64,000 nucleotides of DNA from Sphingopyxis bauzanensis (GTDB lineage: Bacteria; Pseudomonadota; Alphaproteobacteria; Sphingomonadales; Sphingomonadaceae): contig NZ_NISK01000001.1 in NCBI RefSeq assembly GCF_002205675.1, positions 305,054 to 369,053 of the forward strand, written 5' to 3'. Each line of letters starts with the position of its first letter. The stretch's first letter is position 1. The notes under the pieces are model-generated. The model was not told the DNA's origin and made no database searches. It worked only from the letters and a program-made list of their open reading frames with translations. A program made the position numbers and the translations under genes. Shown here one piece after another: positions 42,971 through 52,082 of this stretch.

Positions 42971-45718
42971 ATGTCCCCCGCGTCCCTCCCCCTGCCCGCG
43001 ATCCACGCCAGCCATGTCGGCATCTGGATCGCCGATGCGCAGGGGCGCGTGCAGCGGGTTGGGCGCGGAGAGGCGATTGCGGCGGTCGCGGCGACTCCGC
43101 ACCTGCTGCTCAATGCCACGCTGACCGGTGACCGGCTCGGCTATCCCGAGCTGTCCGGGCTCGACCTGCTCGAACTTTTCGCCTTCCTTTATCCCGCGCG
43201 CTTTGCCGTACCGACGCCGGCGGGGATTGCCGCGACGATCGGCGTCACCCCGCCGAAAGCTGAGGAAGACATCGCCGCTTTTCTGCCGCAGGCGACCGCG
43301 GCGATGCTCGCGGGGATCGACGATCCGACCTGGCCCGAACGCGAAGGCACCTGGCACGGACTACAAGCGCTCGCGCGCCAGCGCTGGCCATGGGCGCCGC
43401 TGGTCCAGCCGCGGCTGACGGCGGCCGACGCCAATGAACGCTGGCTGTTTGCGCGGCTGCCGGAATGGGAGGAAGCGCCGCCACGCCCCGCGCCGCGGCA
43501 GGTCCGCATCAACCCCGACGACGTCACCGCGCGGCTTGACCGGCTGACCGGCGATGGCGCCGAACGCCGCCCGGGGCAGCAGGATTATGCGCGCGCTACC
43601 GCCGCGATCTTCGAACCGCGCGAGCGCAAGGACGCGCCGCAGATGCTGGTAGCCGAGGCGGGGACGGGGATCGGCAAGACGCTCGGCTATCTTGCTCCCG
43701 CCAAGCAGTGGATCGAGCAGTCGGCGGGCAGCGTCTGCATCTCGACCTTTACCAAGGCGCTGCAACGCCAGCTGTCGCGCGAGACCGAGCGGCTGTACCC
43801 CGACGCCGCAACCCACCGCGAAAAGGTCGTGGTGCGGAAGGGCCGCGAAAATTACCTCTGCCTGCTCAATCTGGAGGATGCGCTGCAAGGCGGCTTCTCG
43901 GGTCGCGCCGCGATCCTGGCGCAGCTGGTTGCGCGCTGGGCGGCCTATACGCGCGACGGCGACATGGTCGGCGGCGACCTGCCCGGCTGGCTGCCCGCGC
44001 TGTTCCGGCGCAACGGCACCACCGCGCTGACCGACCGACGCGGCGAGTGCATCTATGCCGGCTGTCCGCATTTCCGCAAATGCTTCATCGAACGTTCGGC
44101 GCGCGCCGCGACGCAAGCCGACATCGTCATCGCCAACCATGCGCTGACAATGGTGCAGGCGGCGCGCCCGCGCGACGGCGGGGCGCCCGCGACGCGGCTG
44201 ATCTTCGACGAAGGCCATCATCTGTGGGACGCCGCCGACAGCATGTTCGCCGCGGCGCTCACCGGGCAGGAAGCCGTCGAGATCCGCCGCTGGGTACTGG
44301 GGCCGGAAGGCAAGTCGCGCGGGCGGCGGCGCGGCCTCGCGGCACGACTCGCCGATGTGGCGAGCTATGACGAGGCGGGCGAGCGCGCGATTCAGGCGGC
44401 GATTGCCGCCGCTACCGAACTGCCCGGCGACGGCTGGCTCAGCCGCCTGTCCGAAAACGACCCGTGGGGCGCGATCGAACGGCTGCTCGCGGCCGTGCGC
44501 GGGCAGGTTTATGCGCGCGCGGTCGACACTCGTACTGCCGATGCGGGCTATGGCCTCGAGACTGAACTGGCCGATCCCGACGCGGTGCTGGTCACCGCCG
44601 CGGCGGCGGCGAGCGACGCGGTCGAGGCGCTGCTGCGGCCGCTGCTGGCGCTCGGCAAGCGTCTTGATGCGCTGGTCGACGATCCGCCCGACTGGCTCGA
44701 CGGACAAGCGCGCGCGCGCGTCGACGGGGCGCGCCAGAGCCTCGGCACCCGTGTCGACACGCTCGGCGGCTGGCTGTCGCTGCTCGGGCGCGTCGGCGGC
44801 CCGGCCAACGCCGATTTCGTCGACTGGCTCGCGATCGACCGCTATGACGGGCGCGAGTTCGACACCGGGCTGCATCGCCACTGGCTCGATCCCGCGCGGC
44901 CGATTGCCGAGATCGTCTATCGCCCTGCGCAGGGGGTGCTGGTCACCTCGGCGACTTTGCGCAGCGGCCTTGGCGGCCAAAATGCGCTGGGGGGCGGCTG
45001 GACCGAGGCCGACATCCGCACCGGCGCGCGCCATATGGACGGCGGGGTCCAGCATTTAGCGGTGCCCAGCCCGTTCGACTATGCCCGCCAGTCGGAGGTG
45101 CTGATCGTCACCGACATCGCGCGCGGCGACCTGCCCGCGCTCGCGGGGGCGTACAGCCGGTTGATCGAGGCGTCGGGCGGCGGCGCGCTGGGGCTGTTCA
45201 GCGCGATCCGGCGGCTGCGCATCGTCCATGCCCGTATCGCCGACCGCCTCGCGCGTGCGGGCCTCCCGCTTTATGCCCAACATGTCGATCCGCTCGACAC
45301 CGGTACCCTCGTCGACATCTTCCGCGCCGATCCACACGCCTCGCTGCTCGGCACCGATGCCTTGCGCGATGGGGTCGATGTCCCCGGCGAATCGCTGCGG
45401 CAGGTGATCATGGAGGGGGTGCCGTGGCCGCGCCCGACGATCCTACACGCGGCGCGCCGCGCCGCACAGGGTGGCAGCGCCTATGACGATATGGTCATTC
45501 GCGGCCGCATCGGGCAAGCGTTCGGCCGCCTGATCCGCCGCGCCGACGATTTTGGCCAGTTCGTCATGCTGTCGCCCTCATTCCCGTCCCGGCTGCTCAG
45601 CGCCTTTCCCGAAGGCACCCCGATCCGCCGCCTGCCATTGGACGAGGCGGTCAATCATGTCGCAGCCGCCAATGTCGAACGCAGAAAAAGCGCCTTTCCA
45701 GCCTTTTCACCGTCATAA
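42971..45718 (+). CDS. DinG/XPD-like ATP-dependent DNA helicase
   Basis: A 915-aa superfamily 2 helicase. Walker A EAGTGIGKT is at 229-237 and DEGHH (DEAH box) at 413-417. Four cysteines between them (297, 360, 365, 371) are spaced as 4Fe-4S ligands of the XPD/DinG group. Motif VI appears as GRIGQAFGRLIR near the C-terminus. The N-terminal 190 residues before motif I form an extra domain that I do not recognise. It probably unwinds 5'-3' at R-loops, G-quadruplexes or damaged DNA. Confidence 0.92.
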   Translation: MSPASLPLPAIHASHVGIWIADAQGRVQRVGRGEAIAAVAATPHLLLNATLTGDRLGYPELSGLDLLELFAFLYPARFAVPTPAGIAATIGVTPPKAEEDIAAFLPQATAAMLAGIDDPTWPEREGTWHGLQALARQRWPWAPLVQPRLTAADANERWLFARLPEWEEAPPRPAPRQVRINPDDVTARLDRLTGDGAERRPGQQDYARATAAIFEPRERKDAPQMLVAEAGTGIGKTLGYLAPAKQWIEQSAGSVCISTFTKALQRQLSRETERLYPDAATHREKVVVRKGRENYLCLLNLEDALQGGFSGRAAILAQLVARWAAYTRDGDMVGGDLPGWLPALFRRNGTTALTDRRGECIYAGCPHFRKCFIERSARAATQADIVIANHALTMVQAARPRDGGAPATRLIFDEGHHLWDAADSMFAAALTGQEAVEIRRWVLGPEGKSRGRRRGLAARLADVASYDEAGERAIQAAIAAATELPGDGWLSRLSENDPWGAIERLLAAVRGQVYARAVDTRTADAGYGLETELADPDAVLVTAAAAASDAVEALLRPLLALGKRLDALVDDPPDWLDGQARARVDGARQSLGTRVDTLGGWLSLLGRVGGPANADFVDWLAIDRYDGREFDTGLHRHWLDPARPIAEIVYRPAQGVLVTSATLRSGLGGQNALGGGWTEADIRTGARHMDGGVQHLAVPSPFDYARQSEVLIVTDIARGDLPALAGAYSRLIEASGGGALGLFSAIRRLRIVHARIADRLARAGLPLYAQHVDPLDTGTLVDIFRADPHASLLGTDALRDGVDVPGESLRQVIMEGVPWPRPTILHAARRAAQGGSAYDDMVIRGRIGQAFGRLIRRADDFGQFVMLSPSFPSRLLSAFPEGTPIRRLPLDEAVNHVAAANVERRKSAFPAFSPS

Positions 45719-45775
45719 GTTTGCGGCACAAGGCTCCCGAACGACGGCATAAGCGCGAAGGCGCGGGGGAAGATT

Positions 45776-46327
45776 TTGAAGAGTTTGACGATCCTGCGCC
45801 ACGCCAAATCGGGTTGGGATGTCCAGGTCGAGCGCGATTTCGACCGCCCGATCAACAAACGCGGCCAGCGCGGCGCAGAAATCATCGGGCAATGGCTGAA
45901 GCGTCAGAAGCTGCCCGTCGACCGCATCATCGCCTCGCCCGCAGTGCGCGTGACCGAAACGCTCGACATCTTCCAGCCTGCTGCGGATCTGGACACGCTC
46001 GAACCGCATTGGGACCGCCGCATCTATCTCGCCTCCGCCGCGACGCTGATCGACGTCATCCGCGACACCGGCCGCGATGCCGAGCATTTGCTGATTTCGG
46101 GACATAATCCGGGGCTGGAGGATCTGATCCTGATGCTCGTGCCCGAATCGAGCGGCGACGCACTGCGCGGCAAGGTCGAGGAAAAGCTGCCGACGTCGGC
46201 GCTGGCGCGGCTCGAAATCGACATCGCCGACTGGCGCGATCTGGATGCCAACACGGCGCGCTTCGCCGCCTTCATCCGCCCCCGCGACCTCGACCCGACG
46301 CTGGCGCCCGCGATGGATCACGACTGA
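45776..46327 (+). CDS. sixA: SixA-type phosphohistidine phosphatase
   Basis: A 183-aa histidine phosphatase superfamily protein. The catalytic His9 is in TILRHAKSGWD, and the second active-site block is LLISGHNPGLED. SixA removes phosphate from HPt domains or PTS proteins. It uses a TTG start at 45776 preceded by GGGGGAAG; no ATG lies near the conserved N-terminus. Confidence 0.9.
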   Translation: MKSLTILRHAKSGWDVQVERDFDRPINKRGQRGAEIIGQWLKRQKLPVDRIIASPAVRVTETLDIFQPAADLDTLEPHWDRRIYLASAATLIDVIRDTGRDAEHLLISGHNPGLEDLILMLVPESSGDALRGKVEEKLPTSALARLEIDIADWRDLDANTARFAAFIRPRDLDPTLAPAMDHD

Positions 46328-46335
46328 CAGGTCAT

Positions 46336-46362
46336 CCTCCCTGTGGCGAAGCCATGGGGAGG
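46336..46362. repeat. Palindromic dispersed repeat, family C, copy 1
   Basis: CCTCCCTGTGGC-GAA-GCCATGGGGAGG, an imperfect 12-bp stem with a 3-nt loop. A second copy of the same sequence begins at 59108. Confidence 0.75.
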
Positions 46363-46511
46363 ACCATCTCCTCATCGTCATCAGCAAACGACCAAAGGCG
46401 GACATGTGGACACTGCAGTTTGCGTTGCGTAAATGCCTCGGCGCGCTGCAGGTCGATTAGTTTTGAAGCGATGGCATAGCGTCAGTAAAGCAAGACCAAG
46501 GATCCCAGATT

Positions 46512-46676
46512 ATGAACGAGTTTGGAAAGAAAGGTTTCCCGCTTATCGGCGTGATCTTTCTTGCGTTGGGCATCTTCAAGCTCATTCAAGGCAATGACTG
46601 GGTGGTGTGGATCATCCTGGGCATTTTGTTTGGCGGTCTAAGCGCTGTCAGCTGGCGTAAGGACAGGCAGCCCTAA
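46512..46676 (+). CDS. 54-aa two-helix membrane protein
   Basis: Reads MNEFGKKGFPLIGVIFLALG and continues to WRKDRQP. Two hydrophobic segments (about 9-21 and 27-48) are separated by an Asn-Asp turn. AAGGAT lies about 11 nt upstream. Base use is somewhat less GC-rich than its neighbours, which may indicate acquisition. Family unknown. Confidence 0.55.
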   Translation: MNEFGKKGFPLIGVIFLALGIFKLIQGNDWVVWIILGILFGGLSAVSWRKDRQP

Positions 46677-46790
46677 AGTCGTGATTTAGCACCACAGCTG
46701 CTTTGCGCTCAGGTTTGTATGTGGACATCTGTTGAGGGGTGCAGCTGACGTCAGCTTTCCACCCCAAGGCGGACGTTCAATGCCTACGAA

Positions 46791-46910
46791 CTACCAGATC
46801 ACGTTGGTGAGGAGCACAACCGCAATGATTACCGCGATGCCGTAAAGCGACCACTTCGCATGCTGCTCGATCAGCCGCACCCAGCGGCTTCCGAGATCAT
46901 CTTTTGGCAT
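46791..46910 (-). CDS. 39-aa membrane protein
   Basis: Reads MPKDDLGSRWVRLIEQHAKW, then one transmembrane helix of about 18 residues ending NVIW. The amphipathic start plus a single helix is typical of very small regulatory membrane proteins. The SD is weak, so reality depends on conservation. Confidence 0.4.
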   Translation of the reverse strand: MPKDDLGSRWVRLIEQHAKWSLYGIAVIIAVVLLTNVIW

Positions 46911-46993
46911 GGACGTATCGTAGCCGCGCTAGTGTCCGCTGACCACCCCTAAGCAGACATTCTTGAACTTGCTGATTCGCGATGCCAGTCGCG

Positions 46994-47398
46994 TCAATCC
47001 AACGCCGCCGCCAATCGCTGGCGCAGCGAGACGAGCGCTGCGACCGGGACGCCATGCGCCTGCCCTATCACTCCACGCCCCGTTGTCCGCTCGGCGCGGA
47101 TTTCGGCCGCTGGTGCCGCAGAAGCCCTCGCCCCCGCCTCCGACAACGCCTTGCGCGCGCCCTCGACCGTGAACCCCTGCACATGCAGCAGGTGATGGAT
47201 CCGCTCGGCCAGCGCGACGTCCTCGGCGCGGTAATAGCGACGGCGGCCCGAGCGCTGGAGCGGCTTCAGCTGCGGAAAGCGCGTTTCCCAATAGCGCAGG
47301 ACGTGCGTCGGCACCCCGATCCGATCGGCCAGCTCGCCGATTGCGAGCATAGCGCCCGACGCCTTGCCGGTGTCGTCCGGCACGTCAAACCCCACCAT
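46994..47398 (-). CDS. MerR family transcriptional regulator
   Basis: A 134-aa regulator with an N-terminal winged helix MLAIGELADRIGVPTHVLRYWETRF and a coiled-coil-type segment. The RRYYRAEDVALAERIHHLLHVQGFT block is typical of the MerR protein encoded next to ihfA in alphaproteobacteria. No effector domain with cysteines is seen. It follows ihfA by 14 nt. Confidence 0.9.
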   Translation of the reverse strand: MVGFDVPDDTGKASGAMLAIGELADRIGVPTHVLRYWETRFPQLKPLQRSGRRRYYRAEDVALAERIHHLLHVQGFTVEGARKALSEAGARASAAPAAEIRAERTTGRGVIGQAHGVPVAALVSLRQRLAAALD

Positions 47399-47412
47399 GG
47401 CCGAGGCCTGGA

Positions 47413-47706
47413 TTATTTACCGGCAACGCGCGCTCGCATCGTCTGGCTGGCGCGAAAGGTCATCACGCGGCGCGGCAGGATTGGCACTTCGATGCCGGTC
47501 TTGGGATTGCGCCCGACCCGCTGCGCCTTGTCGCGCAGGACAAAGGTGCCGAACCCCGAGATTTTGACATTTTGCCCGCCCGCTAGCGCGTCGGACATAT
47601 GGTCGAGAATCGATTCGACGATCGTCGCCGATTCGTTGCGCGACAACCCGATTTGCTGGTTGATGCGCGTCGCAATATCGGCTCGCGTAAGCGTCCCTGC
47701 GGTCAT
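47413..47706 (-). CDS. ihfA: Integration host factor subunit alpha
   Basis: A 97-aa DNA-bending protein. [32 protein letters not shown] and the arm [21 protein letters not shown] with the intercalating proline are diagnostic. It forms a heterodimer with IhfB (not in this window). GGGAGG precedes ATG 47706. Confidence 0.96.
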   Translation of the reverse strand: MTAGTLTRADIATRINQQIGLSRNESATIVESILDHMSDALAGGQNVKISGFGTFVLRDKAQRVGRNPKTGIEVPILPRRVMTFRASQTMRARVAGK

Positions 47707-47869
47707 GATGGTCCCTCCCCCTCGTAAAGCGAAACTGATCGAACCGGTCCCGGACAGCCCCCACCGTCACGAGTCCCGTGCGCCTATGTAACAAAAGCGA
47801 ATTAATCCGCCAAACTGAAACGGATGGAGCGAAGAGTTAATGCGGTGAAGCCGACGTCCCAAGAGAGAA

Positions 47870-47952
47870 GCGGCACCGGCCCGCTCCCCCACCCGGCCTC
47901 CGCAACGATAGTCGCCTATGGGAGGTCGGGTGGGGGAGCGGGCCAGTGCCGC
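47870..47952. repeat. 83-bp near-perfect palindrome between fabH and ihfA
   Basis: Two 32-bp arms (47870-47901 and 47921-47952) match in 30 of 32 positions as inverted repeats, with a 19-nt loop. The core is CCCGCTCCCCCACCC. In RNA it would form a very stable hairpin in the fabH-ihfA spacer. No T-run follows, so it is a REP-type element rather than a normal terminator. Confidence 0.88.
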
Positions 47953-47960
47953 CTTCAAAC

Positions 47961-48926
47961 CTAAACGCGCAGGACCGCGGCGCCCCAGGTAAAGCCGCCG
48001 CCCATCGCTTCCAGCACGACCAGATCGCCGCGCTTGATCCGCCCGTCGCGTATCGCGAGGTCGAGCGCCAGCGGCACCGATGCCGCCGAGGTGTTGGCAT
48101 GCTGGTCGACGGTCAGCACGACACGTTCGGACGGCAGTCCCAGTTTTTTGGCGGTCGCGTCGATGATCCGCTTGTTCGCCTGATGCGGCACCACCCAGTC
48201 GATCTGGTCGGGCGACAGGCCGACATCGGCCATCACTTCGCCCAAAACCGACGCCAGATTGGTGACGGCATGGCGGAACACTTCGCGGCCCTGCATGCGG
48301 ACATGGCCGACGGTGCCGGTGGTCGAAGGGCCGCCGTCGACATAGAGCATGCCCGAATATTTGCCCTCGGCGTGCAGCCGGGTCGCGAGGATGCCCTGAT
48401 CGTCATCGACGTCCTTCGCCGACAGCACCACCGCGCCCGCGCCGTCGCCGAACAGAACACATGTCGTTCGGTCTTCCCAGTCGAGGATGCGGCTAAAGGT
48501 TTCCGATCCGATCACCAGCGCATGCTTGGCCGCGCCGGTGCGCAGCATCGCGTCGGCGACCGACACCGCATAGAGAAAGCCCGAGCAGACCGCGGCAACG
48601 TCGAAGGCGATGCAATCGGGGGCGTCGATCAGCGCTTGGACCTTGGTCGCGCTGGCCGGAAACGTATTGTCGGGGGTCGCGGTGGCGAGGATGATCAGCC
48701 CGATGTCCGACGGTTCGAGTCCGGCCGCTGCCATTGCCTGCTGCGCGGCCGCGGCGCCCAGCGTCGCGGTCGTCTCGTCGGGTTCGGCAATGTGGCGGAA
48801 GCGGATGCCGGTGCGCTCGACGATCCATTCGTCGCTGGTGTCGACACGCTCGGCCAGTTCGGCGTTCGACACGCGGTTGCGCGGCAGCGCCGACCCGGTA
48901 CCCGCCAGAATTGCCCGCAACGTCAT
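47961..48926 (-). CDS. fabH: 3-oxoacyl-[ACP] synthase III
   Basis: A 321-aa initiator of type II fatty acid synthesis that condenses acetyl-CoA (or another acyl-CoA) with malonyl-ACP. The catalytic triad is Cys114 in [10 protein letters not shown], His248 in VPHQANKRI and Asn278 in HANTSAAS. It overlaps plsX by 4 nt (ATGA). Confidence 0.96.
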   Translation of the reverse strand: MTLRAILAGTGSALPRNRVSNAELAERVDTSDEWIVERTGIRFRHIAEPDETTATLGAAAAQQAMAAAGLEPSDIGLIILATATPDNTFPASATKVQALIDAPDCIAFDVAAVCSGFLYAVSVADAMLRTGAAKHALVIGSETFSRILDWEDRTTCVLFGDGAGAVVLSAKDVDDDQGILATRLHAEGKYSGMLYVDGGPSTTGTVGHVRMQGREVFRHAVTNLASVLGEVMADVGLSPDQIDWVVPHQANKRIIDATAKKLGLPSERVVLTVDQHANTSAASVPLALDLAIRDGRIKRGDLVVLEAMGGGFTWGAAVLRV

Positions 48927-49957
48927 GCGGCTTTACCGCTCTGGAAATTCGCCAGATCGTCGGTCACCTGCCGCGTAATGTCCTTTTCGATCAGCTCGGC
49001 GCACAGGTGGACGCAGTTGGCGACCCCCTTGGCATCGGCGCTGCCATGACTTTTCAACACGACACCATTCAGGCCCAGGAACACCGCGCCATTGTGATTA
49101 TTGGGGTCGAGATGATGGCGCAGCAGCTCGGTCGCTGGGCGCGAGATCAGGAAACCGATCTTCGAGCGCGTCGAGCTGGTGAAGGCGCGGCGCAGCAAGT
49201 CGGTCACGAAACGCGCCGTCCCCTCGATCGTCTTGAGCGCGATATTGCCCGAAAATCCGTCATGGACGATGACATCCACGTCACCGCGCGACAATTTGTC
49301 GCCTTCGATAAAGCCGGTAAACTCCATCGGCAGCCCCTTCGCGGCGCGCAGCATCGCCGCGGCATCGCGAATCTCGTCGGTGCCCTTTAGCTCTTCGGTG
49401 CCGATGTTGAGCAGCGCGACGCGCGGGCGCTGGAGCCCCATCGCGGTGCGCGCGTAGGCGGCGCCCATCACCGCAAACTGGGTGAGATTGGTGGCGTCGC
49501 ATTCGGTGTTGGCACCGAGGTCGAGCATGACGACGTCGTTGTCGCCCAACGTCGGCAGCAGCGCCGCGAGCGCCGGCCGGTCGATCCCCGGCATCGTGCG
49601 CAACGCCAGCTTGGCCATCGCCATCAGCGCGCCGGTGTTACCTGCCGATACGGCGCCGCCGGCATCGCCGCATTTCACAGCGTCGATCGCCAGCCCCATC
49701 GAGGTGCTTTTCGCCTTGCGGATCGCCTGGCTCGGTTTGTCCTCACCCGTCACCACGCCGTCGGTGTGGATGATGTCCGACGCCGCGCGCAGATTGGGGT
49801 GGTTTTCGAGCGCCGCCTTGATCTGCACCTCGTCACCGACGAGGATGAAGCGCAGGCCGTCGTGCTTGTGGCGCGCCATAGCGGCGCCGGCGAGCATCAT
49901 CCGCACGCCGACGTCACCGCCCATCGCATCAATCGCGATTCGCGGTGTCAATGCCAT
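48923..49957 (-). CDS. plsX: Phosphate acyltransferase PlsX
   Basis: A 344-aa enzyme making acyl-phosphate from acyl-ACP for phospholipid synthesis. [12 protein letters not shown] at the N-terminus, [19 protein letters not shown] and [14 protein letters not shown] are family blocks. ATG 49957 is used, with CGGAG about 9 nt upstream; a TTG directly before it is in frame. It belongs to the rpmF-plsX-fabH operon. Confidence 0.96.
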   Translation of the reverse strand: MALTPRIAIDAMGGDVGVRMMLAGAAMARHKHDGLRFILVGDEVQIKAALENHPNLRAASDIIHTDGVVTGEDKPSQAIRKAKSTSMGLAIDAVKCGDAGGAVSAGNTGALMAMAKLALRTMPGIDRPALAALLPTLGDNDVVMLDLGANTECDATNLTQFAVMGAAYARTAMGLQRPRVALLNIGTEELKGTDEIRDAAAMLRAAKGLPMEFTGFIEGDKLSRGDVDVIVHDGFSGNIALKTIEGTARFVTDLLRRAFTSSTRSKIGFLISRPATELLRHHLDPNNHNGAVFLGLNGVVLKSHGSADAKGVANCVHLCAELIEKDITRQVTDDLANFQSGKAA

Positions 49958-49979
49958 CAATTTGCGCTCCGGCTAAGGG

Positions 49980-50159
49980 TCAGGCGCCGACCGACACCAC
50001 TTCGCGGCCATTATAATGGCCACAGGCACTGCAAAGATTGTGCGGGCGCTTCAGCTCGCCACAGTTCGGGCATTCCTGAAAGGCTTCAACCTTCAGGCTG
50101 TCGTGGCTGCGACGCATACCGCGCTTCGAGGGCGAGGTTTTTCGCTTGGGAACGGCCAT
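49980..50159 (-). CDS. rpmF: 50S ribosomal protein L32
   Basis: A 59-aa ribosomal protein starting [21 protein letters not shown] zinc ribbon follows with CPNCGE and [18 protein letters not shown] lies 6 nt before ATG 50159. rpmF-plsX-fabH is a widely conserved gene order, which supports the call. The 22-nt gap to plsX implies co-transcription. Confidence 0.96.
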   Translation of the reverse strand: MAVPKRKTSPSKRGMRRSHDSLKVEAFQECPNCGELKRPHNLCSACGHYNGREVVSVGA

Positions 50160-50482
50160 GTTATTTCCTGCATTCTCAATAGTGTGTCACGAATCGGCTA
50201 CCCGGATTTGTCACTCCCGTTGCCGGAAATGACTGGCCCGCCCGCCGTGCGAAACTTCGTTCCCGCCGTATTATAGCAGGAAAATCGTCCGCCGAAGGGT
50301 GCCTCAACGCCAGAAGGTGTCGGGTGCCGGATCGGGCGGGGCTATAGCGTTTTTGCCCGCAAAGGCAAGCCCTGTGGATGACAATGCGCAGGCAAGAGCC
50401 TCGCCCTTGCCGATCGCCCAGCGCGATGCCACACCACGTCCGGCGCCGAGCGACAACAGCCGCGGCCAAAAAGGGGACGCAT
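50160..50482. other. Intergenic region between rpmF and the MAPEG gene
   Basis: These 323 bases lie between divergent genes and hold their promoters. No supported coding frame and no terminator-like hairpin with a T-run is visible. Confidence 0.4.
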
Positions 50483-50923
50483 ATGATAATCTTGCCGATC
50501 AGCCTGACGATTGCCGCCGGAGCGGCGCTGCTCAACCTGTGGCTGTCGATCCGCGTTGGCCGCGTGCGGACCAAGGAAAAGGTTTTCGTCGGCGACGGCG
50601 GCAACGAACTGGTGACGCGTCGGATGCGCGCGCACAGCAATTTTGTCGAGAACACTGCCTTCGTGCTGATCCTGCTGGCGCTTGTCGAGCTCGGCCTGGG
50701 ATCGTCGATGTGGCTGTGGGGCGTCGGCGCGCTCTATCTGGTCGGGCGCATCCTGCACGCGATCGGCATGGACGGGATGATGTGGGGCCGGATGGTCGGG
50801 ACGATCATTACGATGCTGACGCAGCTTGGGCTAGCGCTTGGCGCGCTGGCGATCGTCTATCTGACGCCGGTGAGTGTCACGACGACCGAGATCGAGGAAA
50901 CGACGGTGGTAGCGCCGAAGTAA
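50483..50923 (+). CDS. MAPEG family membrane protein
   Basis: A 146-aa protein with four helices, starting MIILPISLTIAAGAALLNLW, with the MAPEG blocks RRMRAHSNFVENTAFVLILL and GRILHAIGMDG. MAPEG proteins include glutathione transferases and eicosanoid enzymes; bacterial members often have unknown substrates. AGGGGA precedes ATG 50483 by 7 nt. Confidence 0.9.
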   Translation: MIILPISLTIAAGAALLNLWLSIRVGRVRTKEKVFVGDGGNELVTRRMRAHSNFVENTAFVLILLALVELGLGSSMWLWGVGALYLVGRILHAIGMDGMMWGRMVGTIITMLTQLGLALGALAIVYLTPVSVTTTEIEETTVVAPK

Positions 50924-50930
50924 ACGCTAG

Positions 50931-51004
50931 GTCATTGCGAGCGTAGCGAAGCAATCCAGGGCGTGGCAAGCTGCTCTGGACTGCTTCGCTACGCTCGCAA
51001 TGAC
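50931..51004. repeat. Palindromic dispersed repeat, family A, copy 2
   Basis: 29-bp arms (50931-50959 and 50976-51004) match in 28 positions as inverted repeats: CATTGCGAGCGTAGCGAAGC and its complement. It lies between the convergent MAPEG and MBL genes. The first copy is at 11274-11339. Confidence 0.88.
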
Positions 51005-51012
51005 GACCGAGG

Positions 51013-51684
51013 TTAGCCAGCCGTACCGATCGCCATATCGCCGACAAACGGGTTCGTCCGCCGTTCGTGCGCGAAATTGCTGTGCGCGCCGTGCCCGGGC
51101 AGGAAGGTCGTGTCGCCGCCGAGCGGCCACAGCTTTTGCGTGATCGAATCGAGCAATTGCTGGTGATTGCCGCGCGGAAAGTCGGTGCGGCCGATGGACC
51201 CCTGAAAGATCACGTCGCCGACTATCGCGAGCTTCGACGGCGCATGGTGGAACACGACATGCCCCGGCGTGTGACCCGGGCAATGGATGACGTCGATGGT
51301 CAGATTGCCGACGGTGACCGTGTCGCCATCGACCAGCCAGCGGTCGGGCTCGAACACCTCGCCGACCATGCCGAAGCGTGCGCCGTCTTCGGCAAAGGCT
51401 TCGATCCAGAAGCGGTCGTCCTCGTGCGGTCCTTCGATCGGCACGCCCAGTTCTTTCGCCAGCATCCCCGCTTGGCCGCAATGATCCATATGGCCGTGGG
51501 TCACCAGAATTTTTTCGACCTCGACGCCTGTCTGGCGCACGGCGTCCTTTAGCTTGTCGAGGTCGCCACCGGGATCGACGAAGGCCGCCTTGTTCGTTTC
51601 GGTGCACCACAAGAGGGTGCAATTCTGCTGGAAAGCGGTGACCGGCACGATCGCCGCGCGCATCGGAGGGTTGGGAGCGTTCAT
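51013..51684 (-). CDS. MBL-fold metallo-hydrolase (glyoxalase II-like)
   Basis: A 223-aa binuclear zinc hydrolase with the HxHxDH motif at residues 63-68 (THGHMDHCG), HCPGHTPGHVVFH, and GDVIFQGSIGRTDFPRG. The group includes YcbL-type glyoxalase II-like thioesterases. ATG 51684 (MNAPNPPMRA) is chosen; no SD is strong. Confidence 0.92.
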   Translation of the reverse strand: MNAPNPPMRAAIVPVTAFQQNCTLLWCTETNKAAFVDPGGDLDKLKDAVRQTGVEVEKILVTHGHMDHCGQAGMLAKELGVPIEGPHEDDRFWIEAFAEDGARFGMVGEVFEPDRWLVDGDTVTVGNLTIDVIHCPGHTPGHVVFHHAPSKLAIVGDVIFQGSIGRTDFPRGNHQQLLDSITQKLWPLGGDTTFLPGHGAHSNFAHERRTNPFVGDMAIGTAG

Positions 51685-51758
51685 CCCGGTGATGTGGGGA
51701 AATAGGACCAAAATGGCAAGCCGCCGCGCCGATTTGACCGGTCTCACCGACCAACATA

Positions 51759-52076
51759 TTGAATGACGCCGTGACCAAGACCTTTTCCCACGGAACCGTC
51801 CACACCGCGGGCGATGACATGCAGGCGGCGCTGGTGTCCGATCCCGAAACGCTGGCGCTCTGGGAAAGCCTGACCCCCCTCGGGCGCAACGAGTTCATTT
51901 GCTGGGTCGATGATGCCAAGCAGGCGAAAACGCGCGCGCGCCGGATTGAGCGGACGGTGGGCGAATTGCACGAGGGGAAGAAGCGCCCCTGTTGCTGGGC
52001 CGGGTGCATCCATCGCACCGACAAGGCGCCGAGCCGGTGGCAGCAAGCGGTGCTGATCGACAAAAGGGCGAAGTAG
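51759..52076 (+). CDS. YdeI/OmpD-associated family protein
   Basis: A 105-aa soluble protein. LWESLTPLGRNEFICWVDDA followed by KQAKTRARRIERTVGELHEGKKRP is the C-terminal domain of the YdeI/OmpD-associated family (also known as bacteriocin-protection proteins). Full-length members have a longer N-terminus, so this is a short form. The end carries CCWAGCIHR, with three cysteines. The start is TTG 51759 or GTG 51771. Confidence 0.75.
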   Translation: MNDAVTKTFSHGTVHTAGDDMQAALVSDPETLALWESLTPLGRNEFICWVDDAKQAKTRARRIERTVGELHEGKKRPCCWAGCIHRTDKAPSRWQQAVLIDKRAK

Positions 52077-52082
52077 TGCGCC

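Noticed and set aside
43361..45055. A 564-codon open frame opposite the DinG-like helicase
   Set aside because: Antisense shadow of a gene with intact helicase motifs; composition is Arg/Ala-rich without any domain.
47870..47952. The long palindrome as an ordinary intrinsic terminator
   Set aside because: Arms of 32 bp are far longer than typical and no T-run follows on either strand.
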